Shown: piece after piece, positions 45,625 to 62,943 of the stretch
How the letters are laid out: the number at the start of each line of letters is the position of its first letter
Position numbering within the stretch: the stretch's first letter is position 1
Assembly (NCBI RefSeq): GCF_029223525.1
Contig: NZ_JARHTQ010000023.1
Coordinates: 1 to 64,000, forward strand
Direction of reading: 5' to 3'
Origin: Streptantibioticus ferralitis
GTDB lineage: Bacteria > Actinomycetota > Actinomycetes > Streptomycetales > Streptomycetaceae
DNA: 64,000 nucleotides
Made by a program: the position numbers and the translations under genes
Notes under the pieces: model-generated
Told to the model about the DNA's origin: nothing
Databases searched by the model: none
The model's input: only the letters and a program-made list of their open reading frames with translations

Positions 45625-46857
45625 GTGCGGAACGCGGGTACGGCCGCCAGCGCGGCCCAGGACGCGGCACATATCGGCCGGATCGGCCTCGGGCCGGTGC
45701 GGTGGCACCACATACTGTTGACGCTGTGGACGGCGTGTTGGTTCTTCGTGGCCAGCCGCCATGGCGGAGTTTCCTGGCACTACCTGAAGACCGGTGAGGA
45801 ACTGCTCTTCGGCCAGATCGGCGGTGGCGGCCTCGCGCTGTACGCCAACCATCCGGATCTGCAGATCGGTCCGGTCAGCTTCCTGGTCGCCGGGCTGTTC
45901 TCACCGTTCCCGCCCGGAGTGGGCGAGAAGCTCGCCGAGGCCGCCATGTCCGGGCTCGGCCTGTGGATGCTGGTTCTCATAGGTCGCGCCGCCGCCGACC
46001 ACTACCTGGGTACCGGAACCAACCACAAGCGCCTGCAGCAGCGCGTGCTGATCGCCGGGGCCGCGTTCATCCCGATGTGGGTCGAGGTCTCGGTGCGCTT
46101 CGCCCATCTCGACGACGTGATGGCGCTGTTCTTCACCACGCTCGCGGTGCGTGCCCTGGTGCGTGGCCAGGCCACCATGACGGGTGTCTTCCTCGCCCTC
46201 GCCTGTGACTCCAAGCCCTGGGCGGTGGCGTTCCTGCCGCTGCTGCTGGCGCTGCCGAAGAACGCCCGGCTGCGCTCGGCCCTCTGGACGGTCGGGCTGG
46301 TGGCGGTCGCCTGGCTGCCGTTCTACCTCGGCAACATGCACACGTTGGCCGCCGCGCACTTCACCATCCCCAACCAGCCCGCCTCGTCGCTGCGCTGGTT
46401 CGGCGCCAACGATCCGGTCACCCCGTGGTGGGACCGGCCCGCGCAGATGGCGCTGGGCCTCGGGCTGGGCGCGCTGGCGGTGCGCAGGGGGCGCTGGACC
46501 GCCGTGGTGCTGCTGGCGGCCGACGCGCGGATCGTGCTCGACCCGAGCGTGTACACGTACTACAACGCCTCGGTGCTGCTCGGCACGCTCATCTGGGACG
46601 CCATCGGCCAGCGCCGCCTGGTGCCGTGGGTGAGCTGGATCGCGCTGATCTCGCTGTACGGCAGCGTGCTGATCGTGCCGTCGGACTCCACACGGGGGCT
46701 GATCAGGCTCGCCTTCGCGGTCGGCTCGGCGGCGTACGTGCTGTTCTGGCCGATGCGCGGCCCCCGGAACCGGCGCGGCGCCAGAGTCCGGGAGGCCACC
46801 GTGCCGCAGCAGCGCGGCCCCGTCGACGACCCGTTGTACGCCAACCCGGCGGGCTAG
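45625..46857 (+). CDS. Polytopic membrane protein, possible glycosyltransferase
   Basis: About 410 aa with ~9-10 hydrophobic segments. A short external loop after the first helix contains WHYLKTGEELLFG, followed by YANHPDLQIGPVSFLVAG and the charged SVRFAHLDDVMALFF, resembling the acidic-loop layout of GT-C (DUF2029/GT87-like) enzymes. GTG 45625 is chosen for its GGAGG site 9 nt upstream; the frame is open back to ATG 45511 immediately after murB. Substrate and reaction unknown. Its stop overlaps that of the convergent adenosine deaminase gene. Confidence 0.7.
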   Translation: MRNAGTAASAAQDAAHIGRIGLGPVRWHHILLTLWTACWFFVASRHGGVSWHYLKTGEELLFGQIGGGGLALYANHPDLQIGPVSFLVAGLFSPFPPGVGEKLAEAAMSGLGLWMLVLIGRAAADHYLGTGTNHKRLQQRVLIAGAAFIPMWVEVSVRFAHLDDVMALFFTTLAVRALVRGQATMTGVFLALACDSKPWAVAFLPLLLALPKNARLRSALWTVGLVAVAWLPFYLGNMHTLAAAHFTIPNQPASSLRWFGANDPVTPWWDRPAQMALGLGLGALAVRRGRWTAVVLLAADARIVLDPSVYTYYNASVLLGTLIWDAIGQRRLVPWVSWIALISLYGSVLIVPSDSTRGLIRLAFAVGSAAYVLFWPMRGPRNRRGARVREATVPQQRGPVDDPLYANPAG

Positions 46858-47867
46858 GACGCCAGCCACTCCTTGATCCCGGCCAGCAGCCGTTCCTGTG
46901 TCTGCCGCGGCGCCCGCGAGCCGCGTACCGACTGGCTCGCCAGGTCTGCCAGTTCCTCGTCGGTGAAGCCGTGTACGTCGCGGGCGAGTTGGTACTGGGC
47001 GGCCAGCCGGGAGCCGAACAGCAGTGGGTCGTCCGCGCCCAGCGCCAGCGGCACTCCGGCCTCGTACAGCGTCCGCAGCGGTACGTCCTGCGGCTTCTCG
47101 TAGACGCCCAGGGCCACGTTGGACGAAGGGCACACCTCGCAGGTGACCTGCCGTTCGGCCAGTTTCGCCAGCAGCCGGGGATCCTCGGCCGCCCGCACAC
47201 CGTGGCCGATCCGCTCGGCGCGCAGGTCGTCCAGGCAGTCCCGCACGCTGTGCGGCCCGGACAACTCGCCGCCGTGCGGCGCCGCCAGCAGCCCGCCGTC
47301 CCGTGCGATGGCGAAGGCGCGGTCGAAGTCCCTTGCCAGGCCGCGCCGTTCGTCGTTGGACAACCCGAAGCCCACCACTCCGCGGTCCGCGTACCGCACG
47401 GCGAGACGGGCCAGCGTGCGGGCGTCCAGCGGGTGCTTCGTACGGTTGGCGGCGACCAGTACCGCGATGCCCAGCCCGGTCTCGCGCGAGGCGGTCTCCA
47501 CCGCGTCCAAGATGACCTCCAGCGCGGGGATCAGACCGCCGAGGCGGGGGGCGTACGAGGTGGGGTCGACCTGGATCTCCAGCCAACCGGAGCCGTCCCG
47601 TACGTCCTCTTCCGCGGTCTCGCGGACCAGCCGCTGGATGTCCTCGGGGCTGCGCAGCACCGACCGCGCGATGTCGTACAGCCGCTGGAAGCGGAACCAG
47701 CCGCGCTCGTCGGTGGCGTGCAGCCGGGGCGGCTCCGCCGAGGTCAGCGCCTCCGGGAGGTGGACTCCGTACTTGTCGGCGAGCTCCAGCAGGGTGCTCG
47801 GCCGCATCGAGCCGGTGAAGTGCAGGTGCAGGTGTGCTTTGGGGAGCTGTTTTACGTCGCGCGCCAT
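46854..47867 (-). CDS. add: Adenosine deaminase
   Basis: 337-aa zinc hydrolase of purine salvage (adenosine to inosine). Metal and catalytic motifs: KAHLHLHFTGSM (HxH), APHGGE (His plus substrate-binding), ERIGHGVRA, VCPSSNVALG and LGADDPLLFGS (Asp). A variant with FGLSNDERRG in place of the usual GLSGDE. ATG 47867. Convergent with the membrane protein, overlapping by 4 bp at the stop codons. Streptomyces often carry several add-type paralogues, so adenine or other substrates cannot be excluded. Confidence 0.87.
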   Translation of the reverse strand: MARDVKQLPKAHLHLHFTGSMRPSTLLELADKYGVHLPEALTSAEPPRLHATDERGWFRFQRLYDIARSVLRSPEDIQRLVRETAEEDVRDGSGWLEIQVDPTSYAPRLGGLIPALEVILDAVETASRETGLGIAVLVAANRTKHPLDARTLARLAVRYADRGVVGFGLSNDERRGLARDFDRAFAIARDGGLLAAPHGGELSGPHSVRDCLDDLRAERIGHGVRAAEDPRLLAKLAERQVTCEVCPSSNVALGVYEKPQDVPLRTLYEAGVPLALGADDPLLFGSRLAAQYQLARDVHGFTDEELADLASQSVRGSRAPRQTQERLLAGIKEWLAS

Positions 47868-48018
47868 CCCAAGATCCTGCCGTAACGGCTCCCCCCAGGG
47901 GAACGGTTTCAGCGATTTCGGGGGCTTCGCCCCTGCCCCCCTTGGGCTTCGCTCCTGACTCTCATGGGCTTGGCCTGGACCGCTTTGGCGGTTCGCCCCG
48001 GGGCCGTGACGTGCGAAA

Positions 48019-48046
48019 CGGGCCCCCGGGTCTTCCCGGGGGCCCG
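48019..48046 (-). terminator. aspC terminator
   Basis: CGGGCCCCCGGG (48019-48030), loop TCTT, CCCGGGGGCCCG (48035-48046): perfect 12-bp stem just after the aspC stop. The rest of the 192-bp gap (47868-48018) has GCTTCGCCCC-type Streptomyces intergenic sequence and no gene. Confidence 0.88.
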
Positions 48047-48059
48047 CTCGTCGGGGGGG

Positions 48060-49298
48060 TCAGTCGCGGGCTTCGCCCAGCAGCTTCTGCATGCGGGAGA
48101 CGCCCTCGGCCAGGTCCTCGTCGCCCAGGGCGTAGGACAGCCGCAGGTAGCCGGGGGTGCCGAAGGCCTCGCCGGGGACCACGGCGACCTCGGCCTCGTC
48201 CAGGATCAGCGCGGCCAGCTCCACCGAGGTCTGCGGGCGCTTGCCGCGGATCTCCTTGCCGAGCAGCGCCTTGACCGACGGGTACGCGTAGAAGGCGCCC
48301 TCCGGCTCGGGGCAGACGACGCCGTTGATCTCGTTGAGCATCCGCACCATGGTGCGGCGGCGGCGGTCGAACGCCTCGCGCATCATCGCGACCGCTTCCA
48401 GGTCGCCGGAGACCGCGGCCAGCGCCGCGACCTGTGCGACGTTGGACACGTTCGAGGTGGCGTGCGACTGCAGGTTGGTCGCCGCCTTGACGACGTCCTT
48501 CGGGCCGACGAGCCAGCCGACCCGCCAGCCGGTCATCGCGTAGGTCTTGGCGACACCGTTGACCACGATGCACTTGTCCCGCAGCTCGGGGACGACCACC
48601 GGGAGCGACGAGAACTGCGCGTCCCCGTACACCAGGTGCTCGTAGATCTCGTCGGTCAGGACCCACAGGCCCTTCTCCGCGGCCCAGCGGCCGATCTCCT
48701 CGACCTGCTCGCGGGGGTAGACCGCGCCGGTCGGGTTCGACGGCGAGACGAAGAGCAGCACCTTGGTGTTGGGCGTCAGGGCCGCTTCGAGCTGCTCGAC
48801 GGAGACGCGGTAGCCGGTGGTCTCGTCGGCCACGACCTCCACCGGCACGCCACCGGCCAGCCGGATCGACTCGGGGTAGGTGGTCCAGTACGGCGCCGGG
48901 ACGATCACCTCGTCGCCCGGGTCGAGGATCGCGGCGAAGGCCTCGTAGATCGCCTGCTTGCCGCCGTTGGTCACCAGCACCTGGGAGGCGTCGACCTCGT
49001 AGCCGGAGTCGCGCAGGGTCTTGGCGGCGATGGCCTGCTTGAGCTCGGGGAGCCCGCCGGCCGGGCTGTAGCGGTGGTACTTGGGGTCGTGGCAGGCCTT
49101 GGCCGCCGCCTCGACGATGTAGTCGGGCGTCGGAAAGTCCGGCTCGCCCGCGCCGAAGCCGATGACCGGGCGTCCGGCGGCCTTGAGCGCCTTCGCCTTG
49201 GCGTCCACGGCGAGGGTCGCGGACTCGGAGATCGCGCCGATGCGGGCCGAGACCCGTCGGTCGGTGGGAGACGTTTCGGGGGAGGTAGCTGCGGTCAT
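48060..49298 (-). CDS. aspC: Aspartate/aromatic aminotransferase (class I, PLP)
   Basis: 412 aa, fold-type I aminotransferase of subgroup 1-gamma. Landmarks: [46 protein letters not shown] and the PLP lysine in [16 protein letters not shown], with the C-terminal carboxylate-binding RLSYAL. Aspartate/glutamate transamination is the family role, with possible action on prephenate. Start ATG 49298 ([10 protein letters not shown]) or 49307; no strong ribosome-binding site separates them. Divergent from tRNA-Trp. Confidence 0.92.
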   Translation of the reverse strand: MTAATSPETSPTDRRVSARIGAISESATLAVDAKAKALKAAGRPVIGFGAGEPDFPTPDYIVEAAAKACHDPKYHRYSPAGGLPELKQAIAAKTLRDSGYEVDASQVLVTNGGKQAIYEAFAAILDPGDEVIVPAPYWTTYPESIRLAGGVPVEVVADETTGYRVSVEQLEAALTPNTKVLLFVSPSNPTGAVYPREQVEEIGRWAAEKGLWVLTDEIYEHLVYGDAQFSSLPVVVPELRDKCIVVNGVAKTYAMTGWRVGWLVGPKDVVKAATNLQSHATSNVSNVAQVAALAAVSGDLEAVAMMREAFDRRRRTMVRMLNEINGVVCPEPEGAFYAYPSVKALLGKEIRGKRPQTSVELAALILDEAEVAVVPGEAFGTPGYLRLSYALGDEDLAEGVSRMQKLLGEARD

Positions 49299-49523
49299 GA
49301 CTGCCATCGTCGCAGACCGGCCCACGGGGTGGCACGGTGGTTTCGGATGGCCTCGTCAACTCGAGTGCCACTGGTGCCGCCGGCGGCCGGAACGACCCGC
49401 TCGGCCTTGCTCGTTCGACGGCTGGGCCTTGAACACGTACACTCATGCCTCGTGGCCTTCGGCGACAGCCCCGGACTGCGCACTCTGTGCGGCGGTTCGG
49501 GTGCGGTACGTTGGGGGAACCAA

Positions 49524-49596
49524 AGGGTCGTAGCTCAATTGGTAGAGCACTGGTCTCCAAAACCAGCGGTTGGGGGTTCAAGTCCCTCCGGCCCTG
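49524..49596 (+). tRNA. tRNA-Trp (CCA)
   Basis: 73 nt. Acceptor AGGGTCG/CGGCCCT (one T-G pair); anticodon stem CTGGT/ACCAG with loop CTCCAAA (anticodon CCA). Precedes secE as in other Streptomyces. The 225-bp region before it has TACACT near 49437 as a possible -10. Confidence 0.97.
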
Positions 49597-49700
49597 CTAC
49601 ACGCATCACCACCAGGGTGCGTGCACACGTACGTACGTAATAACGCACCTGGCCGGGCCGGACGCGGCACCGGCCATGACCCGGATTCAGGTGAGGACGA

Positions 49701-50006
49701 GTGACGGAAGCCATTGGCTCCACCGCGACGCCTGAAAGTGGTCGCCCTGCGGACGCCACAGAAGGCGCTCTGGACTCGCAGACCAAGAAGAAGCGTGGCG
49801 GCAAGCGCGGCAAGAAGGGTCCCTTCGCGCGCATGGGCCTGTTCTACCGCCAGGTGATCGCCGAACTACGCAAGGTCGTCTGGCCCAATCGCAGTGACCT
49901 GATGTCGTACACCACCGTGGTGATCGTCTTCGTTGCTGTGATGATCGGCATCGTGACTGTGATTGACTGGGGATTTACCGAGCTCGTGAAGTACGTCTTC
50001 GGTTAA
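49701..50006 (+). CDS. secE: Preprotein translocase subunit SecE
   Basis: 101 aa. A lysine-rich N-terminus (QTKKKRGGKRGKKG) is followed by the conserved amphipathic FYRQVIAELRKVVWPNRSD and a single transmembrane helix (VVIVFVAVMIGIVTVIDW), the minimal SecE form. GTG 49701 is preceded by GAGGACGA. It is a component of the SecYEG channel. Followed by nusG in the conserved secE-nusG-rplKA order. Confidence 0.96.
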   Translation: MTEAIGSTATPESGRPADATEGALDSQTKKKRGGKRGKKGPFARMGLFYRQVIAELRKVVWPNRSDLMSYTTVVIVFVAVMIGIVTVIDWGFTELVKYVFG

Positions 50007-50019
50007 CAACCCCCGCGGA

Positions 50020-50040
50020 GGGCGCCCGAGCGGGGCGCCC
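50020..50040 (+). terminator. Hairpin between secE and nusG
   Basis: GGGCGCCC at 50020-50027 and again (self-complementary) at 50033-50040. May attenuate or process the secE-nusG transcript. Confidence 0.4.
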
Positions 50041-50083
50041 GTTCGCATGTTCAACCCCTTGAAGTCAGGAAGAAGCAGCCATC

Positions 50084-50941
50084 GTGTCTGACCCGAACCT
50101 GTACGACGCCGATGAGACCGCAGCGGCGGCGAAGGCCGACGTTGACGCTGCCGTTTCGGCCGAGGTCGAGGGCGACGACACCGAACGCGAGATCGTCGAG
50201 GCGGTCGACGAGACCGACGAGCTCGACGCCGAGGACGCGGAAGCCGGTGTGCCCGCCGAAGAGGCCGCGCTGCGCGAGGTAGCTGACGAGGAGCTCTCCG
50301 AAGCGGCGTCCGAGACCGCCGAGGAGCCGGTCGACCCGGTCGCCGCGTTCCGTGAGGAGCTCCGCAGCCAGCCCGGCGAGTGGTACGTGATCCACACCTA
50401 CGCCGGCTACGAGAACCGCGTGAAGTCCAACCTGGAGCAGCGCGCAGTCTCGCTGAACGTTGAGGACTACATCTACCAGGCCGAGGTGCCGCAGGAAGAG
50501 GTCGTCCAGATCAAGAACGGCGACCGCCGTACCGTGAAGCAGAACAAGCTCCCCGGTTACGTGCTGGTCCGCATGGATCTGACCAACGAGTCCTGGGGCG
50601 TCGTCCGCAACACTCCCGGTGTCACCGGCTTCGTCGGCAACGCCTACGACCCGTACCCGCTGACCCTGGACGAGGTCGTCAAGATGCTCGCGCCGGAGGT
50701 CGAGGAGCAGGCGGCCGCGACCGCCGAGGGCGGCGAGGCCGTGCCGAGGAAGAAGGTCGAGGTCCAGGTGCTGGACTTCGAGGTCGGCGACTCGGTGACG
50801 GTGACCGACGGTCCGTTCGCGACCCTGCAGGCGACGATCAACGAGATCAACGCCGACTCGAAGAAGGTCAAGGGCCTGGTCGAGATCTTCGGGCGGGAGA
50901 CCCCGGTCGAGCTGTCCTTCGACCAGATCCAGAAGAACTGA
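50084..50941 (+). CDS. nusG: Transcription elongation/antitermination factor NusG
   Basis: 285 aa. The first ~95 residues are an acidic extension (clusters such as [13 protein letters not shown]) absent from short NusG proteins. The NGN domain starts ~98 with [19 protein letters not shown] and includes GYVLVRMDL and [11 protein letters not shown]; the C-terminal KOW domain has [18 protein letters not shown]. Binds RNA polymerase and couples with Rho and ribosomes. GTG start 50084. Acidic extensions are usual in actinobacterial NusG. Confidence 0.96.
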   Translation: MSDPNLYDADETAAAAKADVDAAVSAEVEGDDTEREIVEAVDETDELDAEDAEAGVPAEEAALREVADEELSEAASETAEEPVDPVAAFREELRSQPGEWYVIHTYAGYENRVKSNLEQRAVSLNVEDYIYQAEVPQEEVVQIKNGDRRTVKQNKLPGYVLVRMDLTNESWGVVRNTPGVTGFVGNAYDPYPLTLDEVVKMLAPEVEEQAAATAEGGEAVPRKKVEVQVLDFEVGDSVTVTDGPFATLQATINEINADSKKVKGLVEIFGRETPVELSFDQIQKN

Positions 50942-50947
50942 GGGAAG

Positions 50948-50973
50948 GTGTGCCGGGGGTTCGGCCCCCACAC
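50948..50973 (+). terminator. Hairpin after nusG
   Basis: GGGGG/CCCCC core around TTCGG, flanked by complementary GTGTG/CACAC ends. It separates nusG from rplK, which therefore probably has its own promoter in 50974-51096. Confidence 0.55.
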
Positions 50974-51096
50974 TCCTTGGGGCCCGGGGCTTAGCCCAGG
51001 GCCCCAATTTTCTGTTTTGCCGCGCTACCCGTTATCGTGGGTCGGTATGCCTGCCAGCAGGCAGAAATACTCTCGACTCAGGACCCGGAGAGAGCA

Positions 51097-51531
51097 ATGC
51101 CTCCCAAGAAGAAGAAGGTCACGGGCCTTATCAAGCTCCAGATCCAGGCTGGTGCCGCCAACCCGGCTCCGCCGGTCGGCCCGGCGCTGGGTCAGCACGG
51201 CGTCAACATCATGGAGTTCTGCAAGGCCTACAACGCCGCGACCGAGTCGCAGCGTGGCATGGTCGTGCCGGTGGAGATCACGGTCTACGAGGACCGTTCC
51301 TTCACCTTCGTCACCAAGACCCCGCCGGCCGCCAAGCTGATCCTGAAGGCCGCGGGCGTGGAGAAGGGCTCCGGCGAGCCGCACAAGACCAAGGTCGCGA
51401 AGATCACCCGCGCCCAGGTCCGCGACATCGCCACCACCAAGATGCCCGACCTGAACGCCAACGACCTGGACGCCGCCGAGAAGATCATCGCCGGCACCGC
51501 CCGTTCGATGGGCGTGACGGTCGAGGGCTGA
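51097..51531 (+). CDS. rplK: 50S ribosomal protein uL11
   Basis: 144 aa, complete. [19 protein letters not shown] start, [20 protein letters not shown], and C-terminal RNA-binding [15 protein letters not shown] and [12 protein letters not shown]. Part of the GTPase-associated centre and the thiostrepton-binding site. ATG 51097 with GAGAGAG upstream; the longer frame from 51037 is not supported. Confidence 0.97.
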   Translation: MPPKKKKVTGLIKLQIQAGAANPAPPVGPALGQHGVNIMEFCKAYNAATESQRGMVVPVEITVYEDRSFTFVTKTPPAAKLILKAAGVEKGSGEPHKTKVAKITRAQVRDIATTKMPDLNANDLDAAEKIIAGTARSMGVTVEG

Positions 51532-51612
51532 CCTCGGTCTTCGTAGCACCACGTGGGAGGGCCACGCGCTGGCCCATGACCACGACTCCAAATCTTTCAC
51601 GTAGGAGCAGCA

Positions 51613-52335
51613 GTGAAGCGCAGCAAGAACCTCCGCGCTGCGGACGCCAAGATCGACCGGGAGCGGCTGTACGCCCCGCTTGAGGCCGTCCGTCTCGCCA
51701 AGGAGACCTCCGCCACCAAGTTCGACTCGACCGTCGAGGTCGCCATGCGTCTGGGCGTTGACCCGCGCAAGGCCGACCAGATGGTCCGCGGCACCGTGAA
51801 CCTTCCGCACGGCACCGGTAAGACCGCCCGGGTCCTGGTCTTCGCGACCGGTGACCGTGCTGCGGCCGCGGAAGCCGCTGGCGCCGACATCGTCGGCTCC
51901 GACGAACTGATCGACGAGGTCGCCAAGGGTCGCCTGGACTTCGACGCCGTCGTCGCCACTCCGGACCTGATGGGCAAGGTCGGCCGCCTGGGCCGGGTGC
52001 TCGGTCCGCGTGGTCTGATGCCGAACCCGAAGACCGGCACCGTGACGCCGGACGTGGCCAAGGCCGTGACCGACATCAAGGGCGGAAAGATCGAGTTCCG
52101 CGTCGACAAGCACTCGAACCTGCACTTCATCATCGGCAAGTCGTCGTTCGGTGAGCAGCAGCTGGTCGAGAACTACGCGGCGGCGCTGGAGGAGATCCTC
52201 CGTCTGAAGCCGTCGGCCGCCAAGGGTCGTTACATCAAGAAGGCCGCCATCAGCACCACGATGGGCCCCGGTGTTCCGGTCGACCCGAACCGCACCCGTA
52301 ACCTCCTCGTCGAGGAGGACCCGGCCGCCGTCTGA
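51613..52335 (+). CDS. rplA: 50S ribosomal protein uL1
   Basis: 240 aa, full length. Motifs: [63 protein letters not shown]. Binds 23S rRNA at the L1 stalk and may autoregulate rplKA translation. GTG 51613 follows AGGAGCAGCA. Ends at a very strong terminator. Confidence 0.97.
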   Translation: MKRSKNLRAADAKIDRERLYAPLEAVRLAKETSATKFDSTVEVAMRLGVDPRKADQMVRGTVNLPHGTGKTARVLVFATGDRAAAAEAAGADIVGSDELIDEVAKGRLDFDAVVATPDLMGKVGRLGRVLGPRGLMPNPKTGTVTPDVAKAVTDIKGGKIEFRVDKHSNLHFIIGKSSFGEQQLVENYAAALEEILRLKPSAAKGRYIKKAAISTTMGPGVPVDPNRTRNLLVEEDPAAV

Positions 52336-52351
52336 TCAACGGCTGGCCGTT

Positions 52352-52397
52352 CCGGGCCCCCGGTCTCCCGCTTCGCCGCGGGAGACCGGGGGCCCGG
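52352..52397 (+). terminator. rplKA terminator
   Basis: Perfect 20-bp stem (52352-52371 with 52378-52397) around TTCGCC, the longest perfect hairpin noted in the window. Confidence 0.95.
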
Positions 52398-52459
52398 CCG
52401 CGTTGTCAGGTGCATGCGTTGGCGTTCTTCCCTCACATCGATCATGGGGGAGCACCGGC

Positions 52460-53347
52460 ATGACGAACACCCGATTCCGTAGGGCCGCGGCGGCAGTTGC
52501 CGTCATCGCGGCGCTGGGAGCGGTCTCCGCGTGCGGCGGCGGCAAGTCCGCGAACGCGCAGCAGTCCGGCGCACCGTCGGGCGGCCGGCAGCCGGTGGTG
52601 GCCTCGGCCATCAGCGAACTGCTGAAGGTCAGGAGCAGCACCGACCAGGCGAAGTCCGCCAAGGTGGAAGAGGACGGCACCATGGGCGCCATGGGCGCGT
52701 CCCACGAGTCGGGGGCGCTGGACTGGTCGAACGGCCTCCAGGGCGATCTGACGGTCACCTCCTCCGGCAAGTCGCTGACCGGCGCCATGGGCATCTCCGA
52801 GTTCCGGTACACCAAGGACGCGATGTACTCGCACTTCGGTGACCAGATGGCGCAGAGCCTCGGCGGCAAGCACTGGATGAAGTACAGCTACGACCAGCTG
52901 GACAAGCAGGGCCCCGCCGGCAGGGCGATGCACCAGCAGATCCAGAACGGCAACCCCAACCAGTCGGTGCTGATGCTGATCGCCAGCGGCGACGTGAAGG
53001 TCGTCGGCAAGGAGAACGTGCGCGGGGTCGACGCCACGCACTACTCGGGCACCGTGGACGTCGCCAAGCTCACCGAGCAGCAGACCCCCGGGATGACCAA
53101 GGCCGACCAGGAGCAGATCAAGCAGCAGCTGAGCCAGGCCGGGATCACCACCGACAAGATCGACATCTGGGTCAACAGCGGCAACCTGATGGTGAAGAAG
53201 ACCGAGCTGATGCACGCCGCCAAGGGCGACATCAACCAGACGTGCTACTACTCGGACTACGGGACCCCGGTGTCCGTCACCGCGCCCGCGGCCTCGGACA
53301 CCGTCGACTCCGCCGCGATGGCGGGCGGGCTCCCGAAGCAGGCGTAG
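52460..53347 (+). CDS. Secreted lipoprotein, LppX/LprG-like
   Basis: 295 aa. N-terminal signal with lipobox LGAVSAC (cysteine ~27), then a Gly/Ser/Gln linker and a domain of alternating strands (SGALDWSNGLQGDLTV, GVDATHYSGTVDVAKL, KIDIWVNSGNLMVKKTEL) resembling the mycobacterial LppX_LprAFG fold, which binds lipids. ATG 52460 is the start nearest the signal; the frame is open upstream through the rplA terminator and is not credible there. Inserted between rplA and rplJ with its own terminators, as in other Streptomyces as I recall. Confidence 0.82.
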   Translation: MTNTRFRRAAAAVAVIAALGAVSACGGGKSANAQQSGAPSGGRQPVVASAISELLKVRSSTDQAKSAKVEEDGTMGAMGASHESGALDWSNGLQGDLTVTSSGKSLTGAMGISEFRYTKDAMYSHFGDQMAQSLGGKHWMKYSYDQLDKQGPAGRAMHQQIQNGNPNQSVLMLIASGDVKVVGKENVRGVDATHYSGTVDVAKLTEQQTPGMTKADQEQIKQQLSQAGITTDKIDIWVNSGNLMVKKTELMHAAKGDINQTCYYSDYGTPVSVTAPAASDTVDSAAMAGGLPKQA

Positions 53348-53367
53348 GACACGGCGGAGCGACGCGG

Positions 53368-53418
53368 GCGCCCTCGCCGGGATGCGCCGTACAGGCGATT
53401 TGCCTCCCGGCGAGGCGC
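53368..53418 (+). terminator. Lipoprotein gene terminator
   Basis: 53368-53382 pairs with 53405-53418 with one bulged base; 22-nt loop region. Confidence 0.65.
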
Positions 53419-53489
53419 TCGCGTAATCTCATGCGGAAGCCAGAGACCGCTGGTTGCTGCTGTGCCCATATCCGGGTGTGGCGGCCGAA

Positions 53490-53600
53490 GGATCCGCATG
53501 ATGCGGACGGCCCGCGCAGGTGTGTTGAGGACAAGCTCCCGGATTCCGTCCGGTTGAGCTACGCCCCGTGCGCCTGCGCCGGGGCGTTTCGTACGTTCGC
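53490..53600 (+). ncRNA. Ribosomal protein L10 leader
   Basis: Structured 5' leader before rplJ. Features resembling the L10 leader are the GCGCAGGTGTGTTGAGGAC stretch (53511 onward) and a closing helix ACGCCCC (53561-53567)/GGGGCGT (53581-53587). L10(L12) binds such leaders to repress rplJL translation. Boundaries are approximate. Confidence 0.55.
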
Positions 53601-53647
53601 AGCCCCTTCCGTGCGGTCCGCAATTACCCGGAAGGAGGCCGAGGCTC

Positions 53648-54214
53648 ATGGCGAGGCCCGACAAGTCCGCCGCGGTTACCGAGCTGACGGACAAGTTCCG
53701 CAGCTCGAACGCCGCTGTGGTCACGGCGTACACCGGTCTGAGCGTGGCGCAGCTCAAGCAGCTGCGTCGTTCTCTCGGGGAGAACGCCCAGTACCGCGTG
53801 GCGAAGAACACGCTGACCAAGATCGCGGCCAACGAGGCCGGGATCAACACGATCGACGACCTGTTCACCGGGTCGACGGCGATCACCTTCGTCACCGGCG
53901 ACCCGGTGACGTCGGCGAAGGCGCTGCGCGACTTCGCCAAGGACAACCCCGCTCTCGTCATCAAGGGCGGTGTCCTTGAGGGCAAGGCGCTGTCCGCCGA
54001 TGAGATCAAGAAGCTCGCGGACCTCGAGTCCCGCGAGGTGCTGCTCGCCAAGCTGGCCGGTGCGATGAAGGGCAAGCAGTCCCAGGCTGCCGCGCTCTTC
54101 CAGGCCCTGCCGTCGAAGTTCGTCCGCACCGCGGAGGCGCTTCGGGTCAAGGTCGAGCAGGGCGGTGCCGGTACGCCGGCTCCCGCCGCCGAGGACGCTC
54201 CGGCCGCCGAGTAA
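53648..54214 (+). CDS. rplJ: 50S ribosomal protein uL10
   Basis: 188 aa. [20 protein letters not shown] start, [29 protein letters not shown], and the Ala/Pro/Glu-rich C-terminal end after the L12-binding helix. Anchors the L7/L12 stalk. ATG 53648 with GGAGG ~12 nt upstream. Likely autoregulated through the leader. Operon with rplL, 87 bp apart. Confidence 0.97.
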   Translation: MARPDKSAAVTELTDKFRSSNAAVVTAYTGLSVAQLKQLRRSLGENAQYRVAKNTLTKIAANEAGINTIDDLFTGSTAITFVTGDPVTSAKALRDFAKDNPALVIKGGVLEGKALSADEIKKLADLESREVLLAKLAGAMKGKQSQAAALFQALPSKFVRTAEALRVKVEQGGAGTPAPAAEDAPAAE

Positions 54215-54301
54215 TCGGTTCTCGGAACCCTCGCAGCGGGCCCGTACGCCCGCCGACATGTACATCCCGGCACCAGCCGAATTAGTGGAAGGACCGCCAT
54301 C

Positions 54302-54688
54302 ATGGCGAAGCTCAGCCAGGAAGACCTGCTCGCGCAGTTCGAGGAGATGACCCTCATCGAGCTCTCCGAGTTCGTGAAGGCGTTCGAGGAGAAGTTCGAC
54401 GTCACCGCCGCCGCCCCGGCCGCGGTCGTCGCCGCCGGCGCCCCGGGTGCCCCGGCCGCCGAGGCCGTCGAGGAGAAGGACGAGTTCGACGTCATCCTCA
54501 CCGGCGCCGGCGAGAAGAAGATCCAGGTCATCAAGGTCGTGCGTGAGCTGACCTCGCTCGGCCTGAAGGAGGCCAAGGACCTGGTCGACGGCACCCCGAA
54601 GCCGGTCCTGGAGAAGGCCAACAAGGAGGCCGCGGAGAAGGCTGCCGAGGCCCTCAAGGCCGCTGGCGCCTCCGTCGAGGTCAAGTAA
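54302..54688 (+). CDS. rplL: 50S ribosomal protein bL12
   Basis: 128 aa. N-terminal dimerisation domain ([19 protein letters not shown]), Ala-rich hinge, and C-terminal factor-binding domain ([41 protein letters not shown]). ATG 54302 preceded by GGAAGGA. Its message ends at a strong hairpin, with rpoB having its own promoter. Confidence 0.97.
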   Translation: MAKLSQEDLLAQFEEMTLIELSEFVKAFEEKFDVTAAAPAAVVAAGAPGAPAAEAVEEKDEFDVILTGAGEKKIQVIKVVRELTSLGLKEAKDLVDGTPKPVLEKANKEAAEKAAEALKAAGASVEVK

Positions 54689-54738
54689 GGCCCCGACACG
54701 GCCACAGCCGTGTGTGCCCCTTTCGAGGGGCTGATCAG

Positions 54739-54776
54739 CCGCAGGGCGGCCACCCTTTCGGGTGGCCGCCCTGCGG
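54739..54776 (+). terminator. rplJL terminator
   Basis: Perfect 17-bp stem (54739-54755, 54760-54776) with loop TTTC. A smaller hairpin (ACACGGC/GCCGTGT) precedes it near 54694. Confidence 0.92.
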
Positions 54777-55331
54777 TGTTCCGGTCCACGGGCACCCGGT
54801 TCCGCGCCGTTGTCGGTGGACCCGGGTATGGTGATCTTCGCCGGTTCGCCGAGTCCCGCCGCGAGGGTCCGTCGTGAGGTCCGATGTGAGGATCTCCGAG
54901 GGGCGGGGGCCTTGACGAACCGGACGCAGCGCGCAATTCTCAGGACGCGTCGTGATGTCGGTCCGGGTGTCGAGGCATGGATCGCGGGCGATGCGGGAAT
55001 GACTGAGGTCGAGCGAGCGCAGCACCCAGTAGGACCCAAGCAGGATCCAAGCGAGCGGGATCCAAAGGCGTAGAGCCCGGCCGAGGCCGGGCCTACCGGA
55101 TGACGAGGGGGAGAAGATTCGGTCTCCGAATCTCTGCTCTGGACATCAGTGTGCCGAGTGGCTACACTGACCCTTTGCGCTGCCTGTTAGCTGCCGCCTG
55201 GCCCGTCACCAGCGGCAAGCCCACGTCTGAGCACCGAAAAATGGAGATGTCCACGACCAGGATGTCACCTGCGTGCCCAGGGGCGGACCGGTACGCGCGT
55301 AGTGAGTCCGAGCCCTCGGAAGGACCCCCTC
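54777..55331 (+). promoter_or_regulatory. rpoB upstream region and promoter
   Basis: 555 bp without a supported gene. A clear promoter is TGGACA (55140-55145), 17-bp spacer, TACACT (55163-55168), giving a start near 55175 and a ~155-nt leader. GGAAGGA just before the TTG start is the rpoB ribosome-binding site. Confidence 0.75.
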
Positions 55332-58817
<3,486 letters not shown>

Positions 58818-58914
58818 CGGGTTGGCCGGGGGCCTCACCACAAGGCCCCCGGCTCTCCCCGGACCCGTTCAGACCATGTTTGACACTCGACCCCGAAAGA
58901 GGGATTGACGACCA

Positions 58915-62814
<3,900 letters not shown>

Positions 62815-62840
62815 CGTCGCCTCCCGGCGAGCGCACCGTA

Positions 62841-62878
62841 AGGGCGGCTGCCCCCTCTTCGGAGGGGGCAGCCGCCCT
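62841..62878 (+). terminator. rpoBC terminator
   Basis: Perfect 17-bp stem (62841-62857, 62862-62878) with loop TTCG. Confidence 0.93.
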
Positions 62879-62943
62879 GCTTGTTGCCGTGGGTGCGAAG
62901 TGGCCGGCGCCGGGGTGACCGCGCTGCGGGCGCGGCGGGTTGC